Assembly (NCBI GenBank): GCA_900468535.1
Contig: UBTY01000011.1
Span: forward strand, 1 to 64,000
Direction of reading: 5' to 3'
Origin: Hyphomicrobiales bacterium
GTDB lineage: Bacteria > Pseudomonadota > Alphaproteobacteria > Rhizobiales > Rhizobiaceae
Length of the DNA stretch: 64,000 nucleotides
Shown here: positions 25,812-35,225 of the stretch, in pieces
Numbering within the stretch: position 1 is the first letter of the stretch
Layout: every line of letters starts with the position of its first letter
The notes under the pieces: model-generated
Database searches by the model: none
Seen by the model: the letters and a program-made list of their open reading frames with translations, nothing else
What the model was told of the DNA's origin: nothing
Made by a program: the position numbers and the translations under genes

Positions 25812-26873
25812 TCACCGTGACACGAAAAGCGTCGGCCGTGTATCGCTTGCTTCGGGCTTGTGGTTGCTGCGTCTGCGGAACTCTGTCGGGCTGGTGCCGG
25901 CAACGCGCAAAAACTCGCGATTGAAATTCGATTTGCTGATGAAGCCGCAATCGAACATGAGCCGTGTGACGGGTTCATCGGTATTCGTGAGCGCATCACA
26001 GGCGGCGCGGATGCGATAATCATTCACGTATTGCGAGACGCTCATGCCGTGGACGCGGTTGACGGCCATCGAAACGCGACGGGCCGGCAGGTTCAGCTTG
26101 CGGGCGATGCGACCGAGATTGAGGTCCGCATCACGGTAGATCTGCCGGGATTGCATCAGGCTTTCCAGCGCACGGGCAATGGCATCGTCTTCTTCGCTCG
26201 GCGCGGGCGGAGCGGCAACTTCCGAGGGCTGTGCTGCGAGCGACTGGCTGCCGCTCGCAATCGACGCGGCCGTGCCGAGAATCAGAAGCGTAATGACATT
26301 GCCGACCGCGACGATTGCCCCGGCATGGACGCCGCCGCTCTGTTCGAGGTCGAGGCTGATCGCGATGTCAGCGATTGACGAGGCGATCAGTGCGAGGCCG
26401 GTGATCACCAACGAGCGATAAGACAGAAGAGCGCCATCAAGCCGTGAGGAGACGAGGGCGTCCGGTCCGCTGCGGGCAAGCCAGAGCAGGGCTGCACCGT
26501 AGCCGACGAAGGTCGCCGTCACGGCTGGGCCGACCGGGTCGCGCCAGAAGATCAGAAGCGCGACGATCAAGAGGCTCGGCAGGATGTGCGGCCAGAAGCG
26601 GAGCAGCGATGTCTGGCGTTCCGCGGCAAGGTTGCGAAAGCTGATCCAGGCGAGCGCCGCTATCAGCGCCGCGACGACAGGCTGGACCGGCAGGATGTCG
26701 AGGACATCGTACCCCCAGCGGATCCCGATGATGATCGATTGCAGCGTGTAGGCACCGATCAGGAGCAGGAATGGACGCTTTGCCTGTTCGGCCCAATCGT
26801 TCTGCCTGACCATCCGCACGAGCAGGATGACGAGAAGGAGAGCGACGACGAAGGGAAGCGGGACGAAAATCAT
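25812..26873 (-). CDS. AraC-family regulator with membrane-spanning N-terminal domain
   Basis: A 353-residue protein: about seven hydrophobic helices in the first 215 residues (from MIFVPLPFVVALLLVILLV onward), a linker, then an AraC helix-turn-helix domain (about 235-335; LNLGRIARKLNLPARRVSMAVN and EPVTRLMFDCGFISKSNFNREFLRVAGTSPTEFR). This architecture places the DNA-binding domain on an inner-membrane anchor, so it may sense a membrane or periplasmic signal. ATG 26873 begins directly at the first helix. Divergent from a secreted 235-residue protein 160 bases away. Confidence 0.88.
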   Translation of the reverse strand: MIFVPLPFVVALLLVILLVRMVRQNDWAEQAKRPFLLLIGAYTLQSIIIGIRWGYDVLDILPVQPVVAALIAALAWISFRNLAAERQTSLLRFWPHILPSLLIVALLIFWRDPVGPAVTATFVGYGAALLWLARSGPDALVSSRLDGALLSYRSLVITGLALIASSIADIAISLDLEQSGGVHAGAIVAVGNVITLLILGTAASIASGSQSLAAQPSEVAAPPAPSEEDDAIARALESLMQSRQIYRDADLNLGRIARKLNLPARRVSMAVNRVHGMSVSQYVNDYRIRAACDALTNTDEPVTRLMFDCGFISKSNFNREFLRVAGTSPTEFRRRSNHKPEASDTRPTLFVSR

Positions 26874-27033
26874 GGTGGTGGGGCTCGGTGAGACGCGTTC
26901 AATAACTGCACGACTGTGGCCTTGATCGCAATCGCGGGCGACCGGGATCACGATCGAGGTCTCAAGATCGGCTCCCGGTCTTCACCTTGCATGCAATCGC
27001 CAGCCGCCGGCCGGCGCTTCCAAGGAGAAACCG

Positions 27034-27741
27034 ATGACACTGATCCTCTTCATCCCCGCATTCCTTCTGACGCTTGCCTCCGCCTTCGCCGAACCGCGTA
27101 TGGCCGGAGAAACGCTCGACATCTCGGCCGTCCGATCCGTCGTCATCAGCGGCGAGGCAAGTGAGGTCAGGCTAACCGCTGGTGGTGCAGGGCCCTATAG
27201 GGCGAATACCAGCGCGCGGCGCAACGGCTGGTTCTCAAGCTTTTACTCCAGCTGGTTCTTCAATGGTTGCCGCGATCGAAGCGCGATGCGCATCGAGGGA
27301 ACTGTCCTGAAAATCGAGGTGCTACAGACAGGGTGGGCGGATCTGTCGGATTGCACGCCGGAGATTTCGGCGAACGTCGCGCCTGGCGCCACCGTGCGCA
27401 TCGACCAGCAGGCGCTCAAGGCGGACCTTACCGGCGATTTTGCCAATGTCGCGATAACAAGCAAGGCTGCTGACATCGCCTTTGACGGGCACGCGGCCGG
27501 GATGGACATCCTCGGCACGGCGGTGCGCGCGCATCTGCGCTACGACAGCATCCGGCAGGACGAGACCGCCAACATCACCGCACAGTCGCTACAGACGGAC
27601 CTCACCTTCGGAAGCGGCGTGCCGCTGGATTACTCGGTGATCGCCAAGGCGTCCTATGTCGATAGCCTGGAACCGAGCGTACCCGGCGCCAAACCACGCG
27701 TCAGCATCAAGGGCGATTATGTCCACGCCCGCATCCGCTGA
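27034..27741 (+). CDS. Secreted beta-repeat protein of unknown function
   Basis: A 235-residue protein with a signal peptide (1-19, ending ASAFA) and a mature part full of alternating short strands (VVISGEASEVRLT, ALKADLTGDFANVAITSK, AADIAFDGHAAGMDILG), resembling the DUF2807/DUF4097 beta-helix type, although I cannot assign a family firmly. Two cysteines may form a disulphide. It lies divergent from the membrane-anchored AraC regulator and its stop codon directly abuts that of the convergent gamma-glutamyltransferase gene. The AraC gene is its most plausible regulator. Confidence 0.75.
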   Translation: MTLILFIPAFLLTLASAFAEPRMAGETLDISAVRSVVISGEASEVRLTAGGAGPYRANTSARRNGWFSSFYSSWFFNGCRDRSAMRIEGTVLKIEVLQTGWADLSDCTPEISANVAPGATVRIDQQALKADLTGDFANVAITSKAADIAFDGHAAGMDILGTAVRAHLRYDSIRQDETANITAQSLQTDLTFGSGVPLDYSVIAKASYVDSLEPSVPGAKPRVSIKGDYVHARIR

Positions 27742-29490
27742 TCAGTATCCGCCGGCGGAGCCCTCGGTGGAACGGCTGTCCATTGCGCCGTAGTAGCGCG
27801 CGCCGCCGCCTTTCTCGATATCGGCAAGGCTCTTGCCGCCGACCAGGATGCCAGCGGCCTGTCCCCATTGCGGCGGGCCGCTGCCGTCATCAAGCGTGTG
27901 TCCCATGCCGATGAGCGCCCGGATGGTATCCGGCGAGAGCGCGTAGGGCTCCAGGTAGATCTTGTCCGGCTGCCATTGGTGATGGATGCGCGGCGCATTG
28001 ACCGCCTGGCTGATGTCCATGCCGAAATCGATGACGTTGAGGATAGCCTCCAGCGTGATGGTGATGATGCGCGAGCCGCCGGGGCTGCCGATGACCATGA
28101 AGGGCTTGCCGTCCTTGGTCACGATGGTCGGGCTCATCGAGGAGAGCGGCGTCTTCTTCGGGGCGATCGCATTGGCTTCGCCCTGCACGAGACCGTAAAG
28201 GTTCGGAACGCCAGGCTTCGAGGTGAAGTCGTCCATCTCGTTGTTGAGCAGGATGCCGGTGCCGGGGGCAACGACGGCGGCGCCGAAGTTGCCGTTCAGT
28301 GTATAGGTGACGGCGACGGCATTCCCTTCATCATCGATGATCGAATAGTGCGTGGTCTCGACGCTTTCCTTGACGCCGAGAGGCTTCAGGTTGGCCGAGG
28401 TGCCCGACTTGTAAGGATCGATCTTGGCGCGGATCGCCTTGGCGTAACCCTTGTCGAGCAGGGTCGAGACGGGGTTGTCGATGAAATCGGGGTCGCCAAG
28501 AGCGGCGTTGCGATCGACATAGGCATAGCGCATCGCCTCGACCATCAAGTGCACGGTCTCGGCCGAGCCGTAACCGAGGAAGGATAGCGGATAGTCTTCC
28601 AGCACGTTGAGGATCTCGCAGATGATGACGCCGCCGGAGGAGGGGGGAGGCGAGGAGATGATGTCGTAGCCGCGGTAATTGCATTCTATCGGTTTCAGCT
28701 CCCGCACCGCGTATTGCTCGAAATCCTCCTTGGCGAGAATGCCGCCCTTCGCCTGGCTCGCCTTGACGATCGCCTCGGCCGGCATGCCTTTGTAGAAGGC
28801 GTCAGGTCCGTTGTCGGCGATGCTGGAGAGAACGGCGGCAAGATCTGGCTGCACGAGCTTTTCACCGATGGCGAAAGGCTTGCCCTCCGGCTTCAGAAAG
28901 ATCTTTGCCGCTGCTTCGTCTTTCGCGAGCCGTTTCGCGCTGCCGCCGATACTGGCGACATCGCCCTGTTCCAGCGTGAAGCCTTCTTTGGCATAGCGGA
29001 TGGCCGGCGCCAGCAGATCCTGCCGCGACTTGGTGCCGTATTTCTCGCGGGCCATCTCAAAGCCCTTTACGGATCCCGGCACACCGACGGCAAGGTAGCC
29101 GTCGAGGCTGGCGCGGGGAACGATGTCGCCCTTGGCATCGAGATACATGGTCTTGGTGGCTGCAAGCGGCGCGCGCTCGCGGAAATCGAGGAATGTCGTC
29201 CTGCCGTCCTTCAGCCGGATCGTCATGAAGCCGCCACCGCCGATGTTGCCGGCGGTCGGGTAGACAACAGCGAGAGCGTAGCCGACGGCGACCGCGGCAT
29301 CGACGGCATTGCCGCCGTTCTTCAGCACGGAGACGCCCACATCTGTCGCCAGATGCTGCGCCGTGACGACCATCCCATGTTCGGCTTCAGCGGGGGCCGG
29401 CGAGGCGGCGAACGCTGTTGGAGGAGGAGGTAGCGTCAGGACAAGCCAGCCGGCGACCAGCAATGCAGCAGATTTACGCAGATGGCTCAT
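27742..29490 (-). CDS. ggt: Gamma-glutamyltransferase
   Basis: Periplasmic Ntn hydrolase that cleaves and transfers the gamma-glutamyl group of glutathione and related peptides. The 582-residue precursor has a signal peptide (about 1-28), the large-subunit region with GGNAVDAAVA and GNIGGGGFM, and the autoprocessing site in VETTHYSIID, where the threonine becomes the nucleophile of the small subunit. SSMSPTIV and GSPGGSRI are further signatures of the small subunit. Length and motifs are complete. It is preceded by an alpha/beta hydrolase gene 69 bases upstream on the same strand. Confidence 0.95.
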   Translation of the reverse strand: MSHLRKSAALLVAGWLVLTLPPPPTAFAASPAPAEAEHGMVVTAQHLATDVGVSVLKNGGNAVDAAVAVGYALAVVYPTAGNIGGGGFMTIRLKDGRTTFLDFRERAPLAATKTMYLDAKGDIVPRASLDGYLAVGVPGSVKGFEMAREKYGTKSRQDLLAPAIRYAKEGFTLEQGDVASIGGSAKRLAKDEAAAKIFLKPEGKPFAIGEKLVQPDLAAVLSSIADNGPDAFYKGMPAEAIVKASQAKGGILAKEDFEQYAVRELKPIECNYRGYDIISSPPPSSGGVIICEILNVLEDYPLSFLGYGSAETVHLMVEAMRYAYVDRNAALGDPDFIDNPVSTLLDKGYAKAIRAKIDPYKSGTSANLKPLGVKESVETTHYSIIDDEGNAVAVTYTLNGNFGAAVVAPGTGILLNNEMDDFTSKPGVPNLYGLVQGEANAIAPKKTPLSSMSPTIVTKDGKPFMVIGSPGGSRIITITLEAILNVIDFGMDISQAVNAPRIHHQWQPDKIYLEPYALSPDTIRALIGMGHTLDDGSGPPQWGQAAGILVGGKSLADIEKGGGARYYGAMDSRSTEGSAGGY

Positions 29491-29559
29491 TCTGATCCCC
29501 TCGAGCGATGCGACACTCTGGATATGGGATCGACGATCTCGGGGGCAATGCGGGGTTCG

Positions 29560-30615
29560 TCAACAAACTTTCGCTGTCGTGGGCGCTGAGGCGTCTGCGT
29601 CGGCCAACTCGCGTGCTGAATTCGTCGTGGCAAGCCGCGCCTCGATTGCGGCGGCGATGGCCGGGAGATTGCGCGGTTTGCCAGCGATCTTTTCGAGTGC
29701 GGCAATCGCAAGATCGGTGGCGAGGTAGTCCGGCTTGTGGCCGACACCTTTTACAGTGACAAGCTCCGAACCTTGAATATCCCGGGCGAGGCCCTGGGAA
29801 TGGAGATGCTCCCAGACGATATCGTCGCTATCACCGGTGATGACCACGGTTGGTGCTCTGATCTCGGTGTAGAAGGGTGAGTTCGCTTTGACATAGGCGA
29901 GCAGTGCGACGAAGTCGCAGGCATTGTTGTAGAAGGTACTAGGCCGAAGGACGAGTGACGGGCCAGTGCTGCGGATGTAGTCGAGCGGCCTCGGATTCGG
30001 CCGAAACACATTTCGCGTGCCGCGCTCGAGGCGCCTCATGCCGAGTGGCACGACGAGCACGTGGTTGAACAGCCAGCCGATCAGCGGCGCCGTTGCGACA
30101 TGATAATACCAATCGATGCCGCCGGGCCAAGGATGGGTGGCCGGGGCAAGGAACAGCAGGCCTTTCGTCTTTTCAGGATGGCGAACGCCGAAGGCGGCCG
30201 CGACCGCACCGCCGAAAGAATGGCCGACGATGATCGCTTCCTTGATTCCCGTCCGCTCCATCAATTGCGCGATGGCGTCTGCCTGTCCCGAGGGGAGGGC
30301 GTTTTCGAGGCCGCCGCGCTCTGAATAGCCGTGTCCGGGACGGTCGATGAAGAGCATTTCGGCGCGTCCCCGCAAGGGCGCGAGAAATGCTCCCATCTGG
30401 TCGAGTAGGTTGCCGCTTGCCCCATGCACGAAGACCAACGGGGGAAGATCGGCCGTTGCCGGTCGCTCGATGTGGACGGCATTCATGCGATAGCCGCCGA
30501 TGTCGGTCAGTTCGCCGATATTGGGGTGGGTGCGTTCGAATTCACGCGCCTTGTAGGCGGAGTAGCCGATCGCAGCGGCAATGAGCGCAAGGAAAACGAA
30601 AATGATGGCGAACAT
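29560..30615 (-). CDS. Membrane-anchored alpha/beta hydrolase
   Basis: A 351-residue alpha/beta-fold hydrolase. A hydrophobic N-terminal helix (about 1-20) probably anchors it. The core shows the oxyanion region VFVHGASGN, the nucleophile elbow GHSFGG (Ser, about 149), an acid in VITGDSDDIV and the catalytic His in VGHKPDY. The complete triad supports esterase, lipase or haloperoxidase-like activity; substrate unknown. Located just upstream of ggt on the same strand. Confidence 0.88.
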   Translation of the reverse strand: MFAIIFVFLALIAAAIGYSAYKAREFERTHPNIGELTDIGGYRMNAVHIERPATADLPPLVFVHGASGNLLDQMGAFLAPLRGRAEMLFIDRPGHGYSERGGLENALPSGQADAIAQLMERTGIKEAIIVGHSFGGAVAAAFGVRHPEKTKGLLFLAPATHPWPGGIDWYYHVATAPLIGWLFNHVLVVPLGMRRLERGTRNVFRPNPRPLDYIRSTGPSLVLRPSTFYNNACDFVALLAYVKANSPFYTEIRAPTVVITGDSDDIVWEHLHSQGLARDIQGSELVTVKGVGHKPDYLATDLAIAALEKIAGKPRNLPAIAAAIEARLATTNSARELADADASAPTTAKVC

Positions 30616-30682
30616 GGAGCGACCTGCAGCAATACCTGTCAGATCGTACGCAAGATCGACCGCAGCGGTTCACGGTCTAGCA

Positions 30683-31300
30683 TCAGGTCCGGCTGCCCGC
30701 CAATTTTTCCGACAGCGTATTCATCTGCTCCTGGGCCGTGCGATTGGCCGGATAGATATCGAGAAACCGCTCCCAGGCTTTCAACGCCAGCTGATCGTTG
30801 TTGGTATCGGTGAGGATCGTCGCCATGCCCGAGAGGGCGCCGAAATGGCGAGGTTCAAGATCCAGTACCCGCTCGATGTCGGCCATGGATTTGCGATAGT
30901 TGCCGTTCGCATAGTTCAACGTTGCGCGGCGGTTCCAGCTCTCGGCGTAATTGGGCTTCAGCGCGATCGCCTGATCGAGAAAGTCGAGGGCGGCCGACGT
31001 GCGCTTTTCCTCGATGGCCTTGTCGGCCCATTGCATCAGGAGATTGACCGTCGCGCTGCCCGAGTCGTTCCACTCGGTGCGAATTTCGTTGGCAATATTG
31101 TCCGCCTTGTCGGCATTGCGCTCGCGCTTCAGCTGCGCGTAGAGCTGGTCAAGATGCTGCTGGGGGGAAAGGTTGGCGTCCGGCTGCTCCTTGATCGTGT
31201 CCTTCTCCTGCGCGATTGCAGGCAAGGTGGTGGGAGCAAGCAGGGCGAGAGCCAGCGGCAGAGCCGCAAATGTCATGGCAAAAAAACGCATGGCGGGCAT
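30683..31300 (-). CDS. Secreted TPR-repeat protein
   Basis: A 205-residue protein with a signal peptide (about 1-30, ending PAIA) and tetratricopeptide repeats in the mature part: ALDFLDQAIALKPNYAESWNRRATLNYANGNYRKSMADIERVLDLEP-like spacing gives at least two full repeats (about 95-165). Probably a periplasmic protein-protein adaptor; family members are conserved in Rhizobiales. ATG 31291 is an alternative start. It is on the same strand as rpmJ upstream but seems separate. Confidence 0.85.
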   Translation of the reverse strand: MPAMRFFAMTFAALPLALALLAPTTLPAIAQEKDTIKEQPDANLSPQQHLDQLYAQLKRERNADKADNIANEIRTEWNDSGSATVNLLMQWADKAIEEKRTSAALDFLDQAIALKPNYAESWNRRATLNYANGNYRKSMADIERVLDLEPRHFGALSGMATILTDTNNDQLALKAWERFLDIYPANRTAQEQMNTLSEKLAGSRT

Positions 31301-31391
31301 AGTAGCCCGCCAACGCAGAAGATCAAAGCATTTTCATGCTGCCCGCGGCGACTCCGAGTGTATGAACAACGGAGTCAAGCCGGTCGCTAAA

Positions 31392-31517
31392 TCAGCCCTG
31401 ACGAGCCTTGAAGCGCGGGTTCAGCTTGTTGATAATGTAGATGCGGCCCTTGCGGCGAACCAGGCGGTTGTCACGATGACGAGCCTTGAGCGACTTGAGC
31501 GAATTCTTGATCTTCAT
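31392..31517 (-). CDS. rpmJ: Ribosomal protein bL36, zinc-free type
   Basis: A 41-residue protein read on the minus strand from ATG 31517 to TGA 31392. It begins [14 protein letters not shown] and ends in NPRFKARQG, highly basic as expected for bL36 of the 50S subunit. The Cys/His zinc ligands of the classical 38-residue form are absent, so it is the C-minus form usual in alphaproteobacteria. It stands away from the spc operon. Identity rests on direct translation of this stretch. Confidence 0.93.
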
Positions 31518-31573
31518 TGTTTTGATCCGCGATGTTTAGGGGGAATTCACATTCGCCCGTGTCTATTACAATC

Positions 31574-31598
31574 AAAAGCGCGCTCGGGGCGCGCTCTT
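31574..31598 (-). terminator. Terminator of purEK
   Basis: Arms agcgcgc/gcgcgct separated by a short CG-rich loop; on the minus strand the stem is followed by TTTTGATT. It lies about 100 bases past the purK stop and just before rpmJ. Confidence 0.8.
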
Positions 31599-31694
31599 TA
31601 GGTTGGGCGTGCAGATAACCCGGCCTCTCGTCTGTGTCAACCACGTGAAGGTGTTTTTCCCGGGACAGACGCTGCTTTATAGCCCGGAAAGCCG

Positions 31695-32756
31695 TTATTT
31701 TCCAGTCAGCGTCGTGACGTGTCCCATCTTTCGGCCGGGCCGGGATTCGGTCTTGCCGTAGAGATGGACGAGCGTATCCGGGCGGCGCAGCCACTCCGGA
31801 AGGGCGAGGATATCGTCGCCGATCAGGTTCTGCATGACGCAGTCCGAATGCCGGTCGGCATGTCCGAGCGGGAGCCCGGCCACGGCACGGATGTGCTGCT
31901 CGAACTGCGAGATGACGCAGGCGGCTTCCGTCCAGTGTCCGGAATTATGGACGCGAGGCGCCATCTCGTTCGCGACGAGGCTGCCGTCGGCAAGCGCGAA
32001 GAATTCGATGCCGATCACGCCCACATAGCCGAGCGTCGTCAGGATGGTTTCCGCAGCGCGGCGCGCGGTGTCCGCGGTCTCCGCCGAGATGGCGGCCGGG
32101 ACGGTCGAGGTATGCAGGATGCCATTGCGGTGAACGTTTTCCGCCGGGTCGAAGCAGGCAACCGTTCCGTCGGACGCGCGGGCCGCGATGATCGAGATTT
32201 CCCGTTCGAAGGCGACAAAGCTCTCTAGAATGAGAGGAACGTTGCCAAGGCTGGCATAGGCGTCCTCGCTACGGTCCGCAGCCGAACGGAAGACGCGCTG
32301 GCCTTTTCCGTCATAGCCAAGGCGTCGCGTTTTCAGGACGCCCTTGTCGCCGAATTCGGTTAGCGCGGCATCGAGATCTGCCTGACTGTCGATCGCGCGA
32401 AAGTCGGCGGTCGGGATTCCGCAGTCATTGAGAAAGCGCTTTTCGACAAGGCGATCCTGTGCGGCTTCCAGTGCCATCGCCGGCGGATAGACGGGCACCG
32501 AGCGTGCGAGCACTTCGGCCGCAGACACCGGCACGTTCTCGAATTCGTAAGTCACGACGTCGCAGCGTTTCGCAAGCTCGGCAAGAGCCGCGCTGTCATC
32601 ATAGGCTGCGACGATCTGGCTGTTGGAAACCTGCGCCGCCGGACAATCAGCCTGCGGTTCGAGGATGACGGTCTGGAAATTGAGGCGCGCGGCAGCCATG
32701 GCCAGCATCCGGCCAAGCTGGCCGCCGCCAATGATGCCGATCGTCTTTATAGTCAT
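31695..32756 (-). CDS. purK: N5-carboxyaminoimidazole ribonucleotide synthase
   Basis: ATP-grasp enzyme that carboxylates aminoimidazole ribonucleotide in purine synthesis. The 353-residue product starts [15 protein letters not shown], the family's nucleotide-binding N-terminus. ATP-grasp motifs include [12 protein letters not shown] and the metal-binding [23 protein letters not shown] stretch. ATG 32756 overlaps the purE stop by four bases (ATGA), which decides the start over the longer frame. Partner of purE in one operon. Confidence 0.95.
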   Translation of the reverse strand: MTIKTIGIIGGGQLGRMLAMAAARLNFQTVILEPQADCPAAQVSNSQIVAAYDDSAALAELAKRCDVVTYEFENVPVSAAEVLARSVPVYPPAMALEAAQDRLVEKRFLNDCGIPTADFRAIDSQADLDAALTEFGDKGVLKTRRLGYDGKGQRVFRSAADRSEDAYASLGNVPLILESFVAFEREISIIAARASDGTVACFDPAENVHRNGILHTSTVPAAISAETADTARRAAETILTTLGYVGVIGIEFFALADGSLVANEMAPRVHNSGHWTEAACVISQFEQHIRAVAGLPLGHADRHSDCVMQNLIGDDILALPEWLRRPDTLVHLYGKTESRPGRKMGHVTTLTGK

Positions 32757-33247
32757 AGGTCGTCCATCGGGTATTCGGCAACGGCAGCGCTCTGGCGCTC
32801 GCGCCACTCATCGAGACGGTCGGCGATTTCTTCGTCCGACAATGCAAGGACCGCGGCTGCGAGAAGTGCTGCGTTGATCGCTCCCGCTTTGCCGATCGCC
32901 AGCGTGCCAACGGGAATACCACCCGGCATCTGGACGATGGAAAGCAGGCTGTCCTGACCAGAAAGCGCCTTGGACTGAACCGGAACGCCGAAAACCGGCA
33001 GAGGCGTCATGGCGGCTGCCATGCCTGGAAGATGGGCGGCGCCGCCAGCGCCGGCGATGATGACCTTGAAGCCTTCGTCGCGGGCACTCTTTGCAAAATT
33101 CACCAGTCGATCCGGCGTGCGATGGGCAGAGATGATGCGTGCATCATAAGGAATTTCCAGCGCCTCCAGAGTGTCGGCGGCATTCTTCATGGTTTCCCAA
33201 TCGGATTGGCTGCCCATGATGATGGCAACCGGGGGTCTGTCTGTCAT
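32753..33247 (-). CDS. purE: N5-carboxyaminoimidazole ribonucleotide mutase
   Basis: Converts N5-CAIR, made by PurK, to 4-carboxyaminoimidazole ribonucleotide. The 164-residue product has the class I PurE motifs [18 protein letters not shown] with the active-site histidine, and [12 protein letters not shown]. Length is typical. ATG 33247 is preferred; a TTG at 33271 would add eight residues. Overlaps purK by four bases. The DUF465 gene starting upstream lies on the same strand, so the unit may be DUF465-purE-purK. Confidence 0.95.
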   Translation of the reverse strand: MTDRPPVAIIMGSQSDWETMKNAADTLEALEIPYDARIISAHRTPDRLVNFAKSARDEGFKVIIAGAGGAAHLPGMAAAMTPLPVFGVPVQSKALSGQDSLLSIVQMPGGIPVGTLAIGKAGAINAALLAAAVLALSDEEIADRLDEWRERQSAAVAEYPMDDL

Positions 33248-33263
33248 CGTCACGACGTTCCCT

Positions 33264-33467
33264 TCAGGCAATGATGTCCGGAATGATCTGATCTTCGAGC
33301 TTCGAGAGCTTATCCTTGATGACCAGCTTCTTCTTCTTCATGCGTTGCACGCGCAGCGCATCGCAGCCGGTGGCAATCATGGCGTTGATGGCGGCATCAT
33401 AATCTTCGTGCTCCTGGCGCAAGCGCGCTACCATGAGCCTGATTTCAGCCTGTTCCTGATCGGCCAT
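33264..33467 (-). CDS. DUF465 (YdcH-like) small helical protein
   Basis: A 67-residue protein of the DUF465/YdcH family from ATG 33467. It is almost wholly helical and charged, with the family core [27 protein letters not shown] spacing, where the basic run precedes a C-terminal coiled coil. Function unknown. It ends 16 bases upstream of the purE start on the same strand. A second, divergent DUF465 gene starts 230 bases away. Confidence 0.85.
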   Translation of the reverse strand: MADQEQAEIRLMVARLRQEHEDYDAAINAMIATGCDALRVQRMKKKKLVIKDKLSKLEDQIIPDIIA

Positions 33468-33697
33468 TATGCATTCCCCACGATCGTCTTCGGACGTTGT
33501 CCGGTCTGCCGATGATTTCCGCATGCTCCTATCACCAATTAGCGGTAACGGCTAGTTGGTCTCGACCATGAATTTGCCACGTAGTCTTCATGTTTTCGCC
33601 TTCGACAAGCATTCAAAAATGTGTCACATTCGCAGGGTTGACGCCTTGGATCTCCGGCGGTGTTGGCCGGGGAGAGGTAAGAGGAAGGAAGGGTCAA

Positions 33698-33871
33698 ATG
33701 ACTGTTCAAGCTCATCTTGAATCACTCCAGAAGAAGCATGGCGCTCTTGAGGAGGAGCTTCATTCGCTGATGACATCCCCCGCCAGAGACGACCATGAGA
33801 TTGCCGAGTGCAAGCGCAGGAAACTGCGCATCAAGGACGAGATTGAGCGTCTCAAATCATCTGTACATTGA
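33698..33871 (+). CDS. Second DUF465 (YdcH-like) small protein
   Basis: A 57-residue helical protein from ATG 33698, matching DUF465 in its HLESLQKKHGALEEEL start and the CKRRKLRIKDEIERL core. The upstream stretch gaggaaggaaggg offers a Shine-Dalgarno. It is divergent from the other DUF465 gene and is followed by a strong terminator, so it is a one-gene unit. Function unknown. Confidence 0.85.
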   Translation: MTVQAHLESLQKKHGALEEELHSLMTSPARDDHEIAECKRRKLRIKDEIERLKSSVH

Positions 33872-33972
33872 GACAGTGAACGAACCTGCCGATATGGCTT
33901 ACACCTGATGCAAAAGGAATTTGAAAAGATTTCAATAGTTTGGTGAAGAGTCGTGGCAGATTGCCATTCTTG

Positions 33973-34012
33973 CGCGCCGGTTGCGAAATTAAATCGCGGC
34001 CGGCGCGTTTTC
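33973..34012 (+). terminator. Terminator of the second DUF465 gene
   Basis: A 14-bp stem (12 Watson-Crick plus two G-U pairs) from cgcgccgg-ttgcga to tcgcgg-ccggcgcg with an AT-rich loop, followed by tttt on the plus strand. Confidence 0.85.
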
Positions 34013-34023
34013 ATGTCCTGATG

Positions 34024-34284
34024 TCAGGCCCAGAACTGATCCAGCCAGAGATTGAGCTTGTCGAAGCCGCGATTGTTGACGGCGTAGATACGTTTCGTAC
34101 CGTTTGCGGTTACCGACACGAGGTTGCAGTCAAGCAACGCCTTCAGATGCTGGGACACGGCCGGGCGGCTGATCGGCAACCCTTCCGCAAGCTCATTCAC
34201 GGTGCGCGGCGCGCGCCTTAGCTCCTCCAGCAGAAAGCGCCGGTGAGGGTCGGCAATCGCAGTAAAGGGGTCCGTGTTCGACAT
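34024..34284 (-). CDS. ArsR-family winged-helix regulator
   Basis: An 86-residue helix-turn-helix protein: DPFTAIADPHRRFLLEELRRAPRTVNELAEGLPISRPAVSQHLKALL is the ArsR fold with recognition helix ISRPAVSQHLK. The metal-binding ELCVCDL motif is absent, so it belongs to the non-metal-sensing group (PadR/SdpR-like). It usually precedes an SRPBCC protein, but here its neighbour on the same strand is the TSUP permease 69 bases upstream in the direction of transcription. Confidence 0.88.
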   Translation of the reverse strand: MSNTDPFTAIADPHRRFLLEELRRAPRTVNELAEGLPISRPAVSQHLKALLDCNLVSVTANGTKRIYAVNNRGFDKLNLWLDQFWA

Positions 34285-34352
34285 GCGGGAAAGCTACGTC
34301 AAACGAGGCATTTCGGCAAGAAAATTGTGCGGTGCAGCGAAAGTGTCCCGAC

Positions 34353-35117
34353 CTAGAAACCGAGGCCTTCCCGGGCGATCAGAACGGCTGCGATCAGGGC
34401 CATGGCATACATGAACGGATAGAAGATCGTCGGCTTCATGCGCTTGACGCACCATGCTCCGGCGATGGTCGCAACGGGAGCAAAGGGCAGCAGGGTTGCC
34501 GAGGTCATCAGGTTCTGCGTGTCGAGCTGGCCGAGGGCGAAATACGGAATGAGCTTGATGGCATTCAGGATCGCAAAGAAGCGAACGCTGGTTCCGGTGT
34601 ATTCGCGCGGAGAGAGCTGCAGCGGCAGGGCGTAAATCTGGAATGGAGCCCCGCCTGCATGCGCGACAAAGCTGCCATAACCCGAAAACGTTCCCCAGAT
34701 GGTGGCGAGAAGCGGCCGCTGGCCATGCGGGGGAACGACCCTGCCGGCGCCGGGGCCGAAGTTGTTCCAGAAATAGCGCAGGCAGAAGAGCACGGTGACG
34801 AGGCCGATCACGACCCGCAGGACGTTTCCGGGAACAAGCGCCGATGTCGCCCAGCCGAGCGCGACGCCGAACACGGCACCCGGCAGCATGATCTTCAGCG
34901 TTGCCCAATCGCCATGCCTGCGCCAGATCACCAGCGATATCATGTCCATGAAGACGAGGATCGGCAGGAGGATCGCGGCGGCCTGAACAGGCGAGACGAC
35001 AAGAGCCAGAAAAGGCAATCCGATCAACGAGAGGGCGTCGCCCATCCCGCCCTTTGCCAGGCCGACGAGGATGACGGCGGGAACGGCGGCGTAGTAAAAT
35101 GACAAGTCCATTGGCAT
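34353..35117 (-). CDS. TauE/SafE (TSUP) family permease
   Basis: A 254-residue inner-membrane protein with about eight hydrophobic helices and the TSUP duplicated architecture. GLAKGGMG near the N-terminus and GTFSGYGSFVAHAGGAPFQIY in the second half are family signatures. Members export sulfite, sulfoacetate or other organosulfur anions. Substrate unknown. Upstream of the ArsR-type gene on the same strand and divergent from the ThiE-like gene. Confidence 0.88.
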   Translation of the reverse strand: MPMDLSFYYAAVPAVILVGLAKGGMGDALSLIGLPFLALVVSPVQAAAILLPILVFMDMISLVIWRRHGDWATLKIMLPGAVFGVALGWATSALVPGNVLRVVIGLVTVLFCLRYFWNNFGPGAGRVVPPHGQRPLLATIWGTFSGYGSFVAHAGGAPFQIYALPLQLSPREYTGTSVRFFAILNAIKLIPYFALGQLDTQNLMTSATLLPFAPVATIAGAWCVKRMKPTIFYPFMYAMALIAAVLIAREGLGF

Positions 35118-35225
35118 GCTTTTGAAAATCCTCCCCTTGCCAGCCCGATCTAACGGAATTACTCACACAAAACGAGTGCAGACATGCCGGCGAACGGCGA
35201 AATCTGCTGCAAACGGAAAGAGTTC

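Noticed and set aside
35118..35225. TPP riboswitch upstream of the ThiE-like gene
   Set aside because: None of the conserved thi-box stretches is visible in the short leader.
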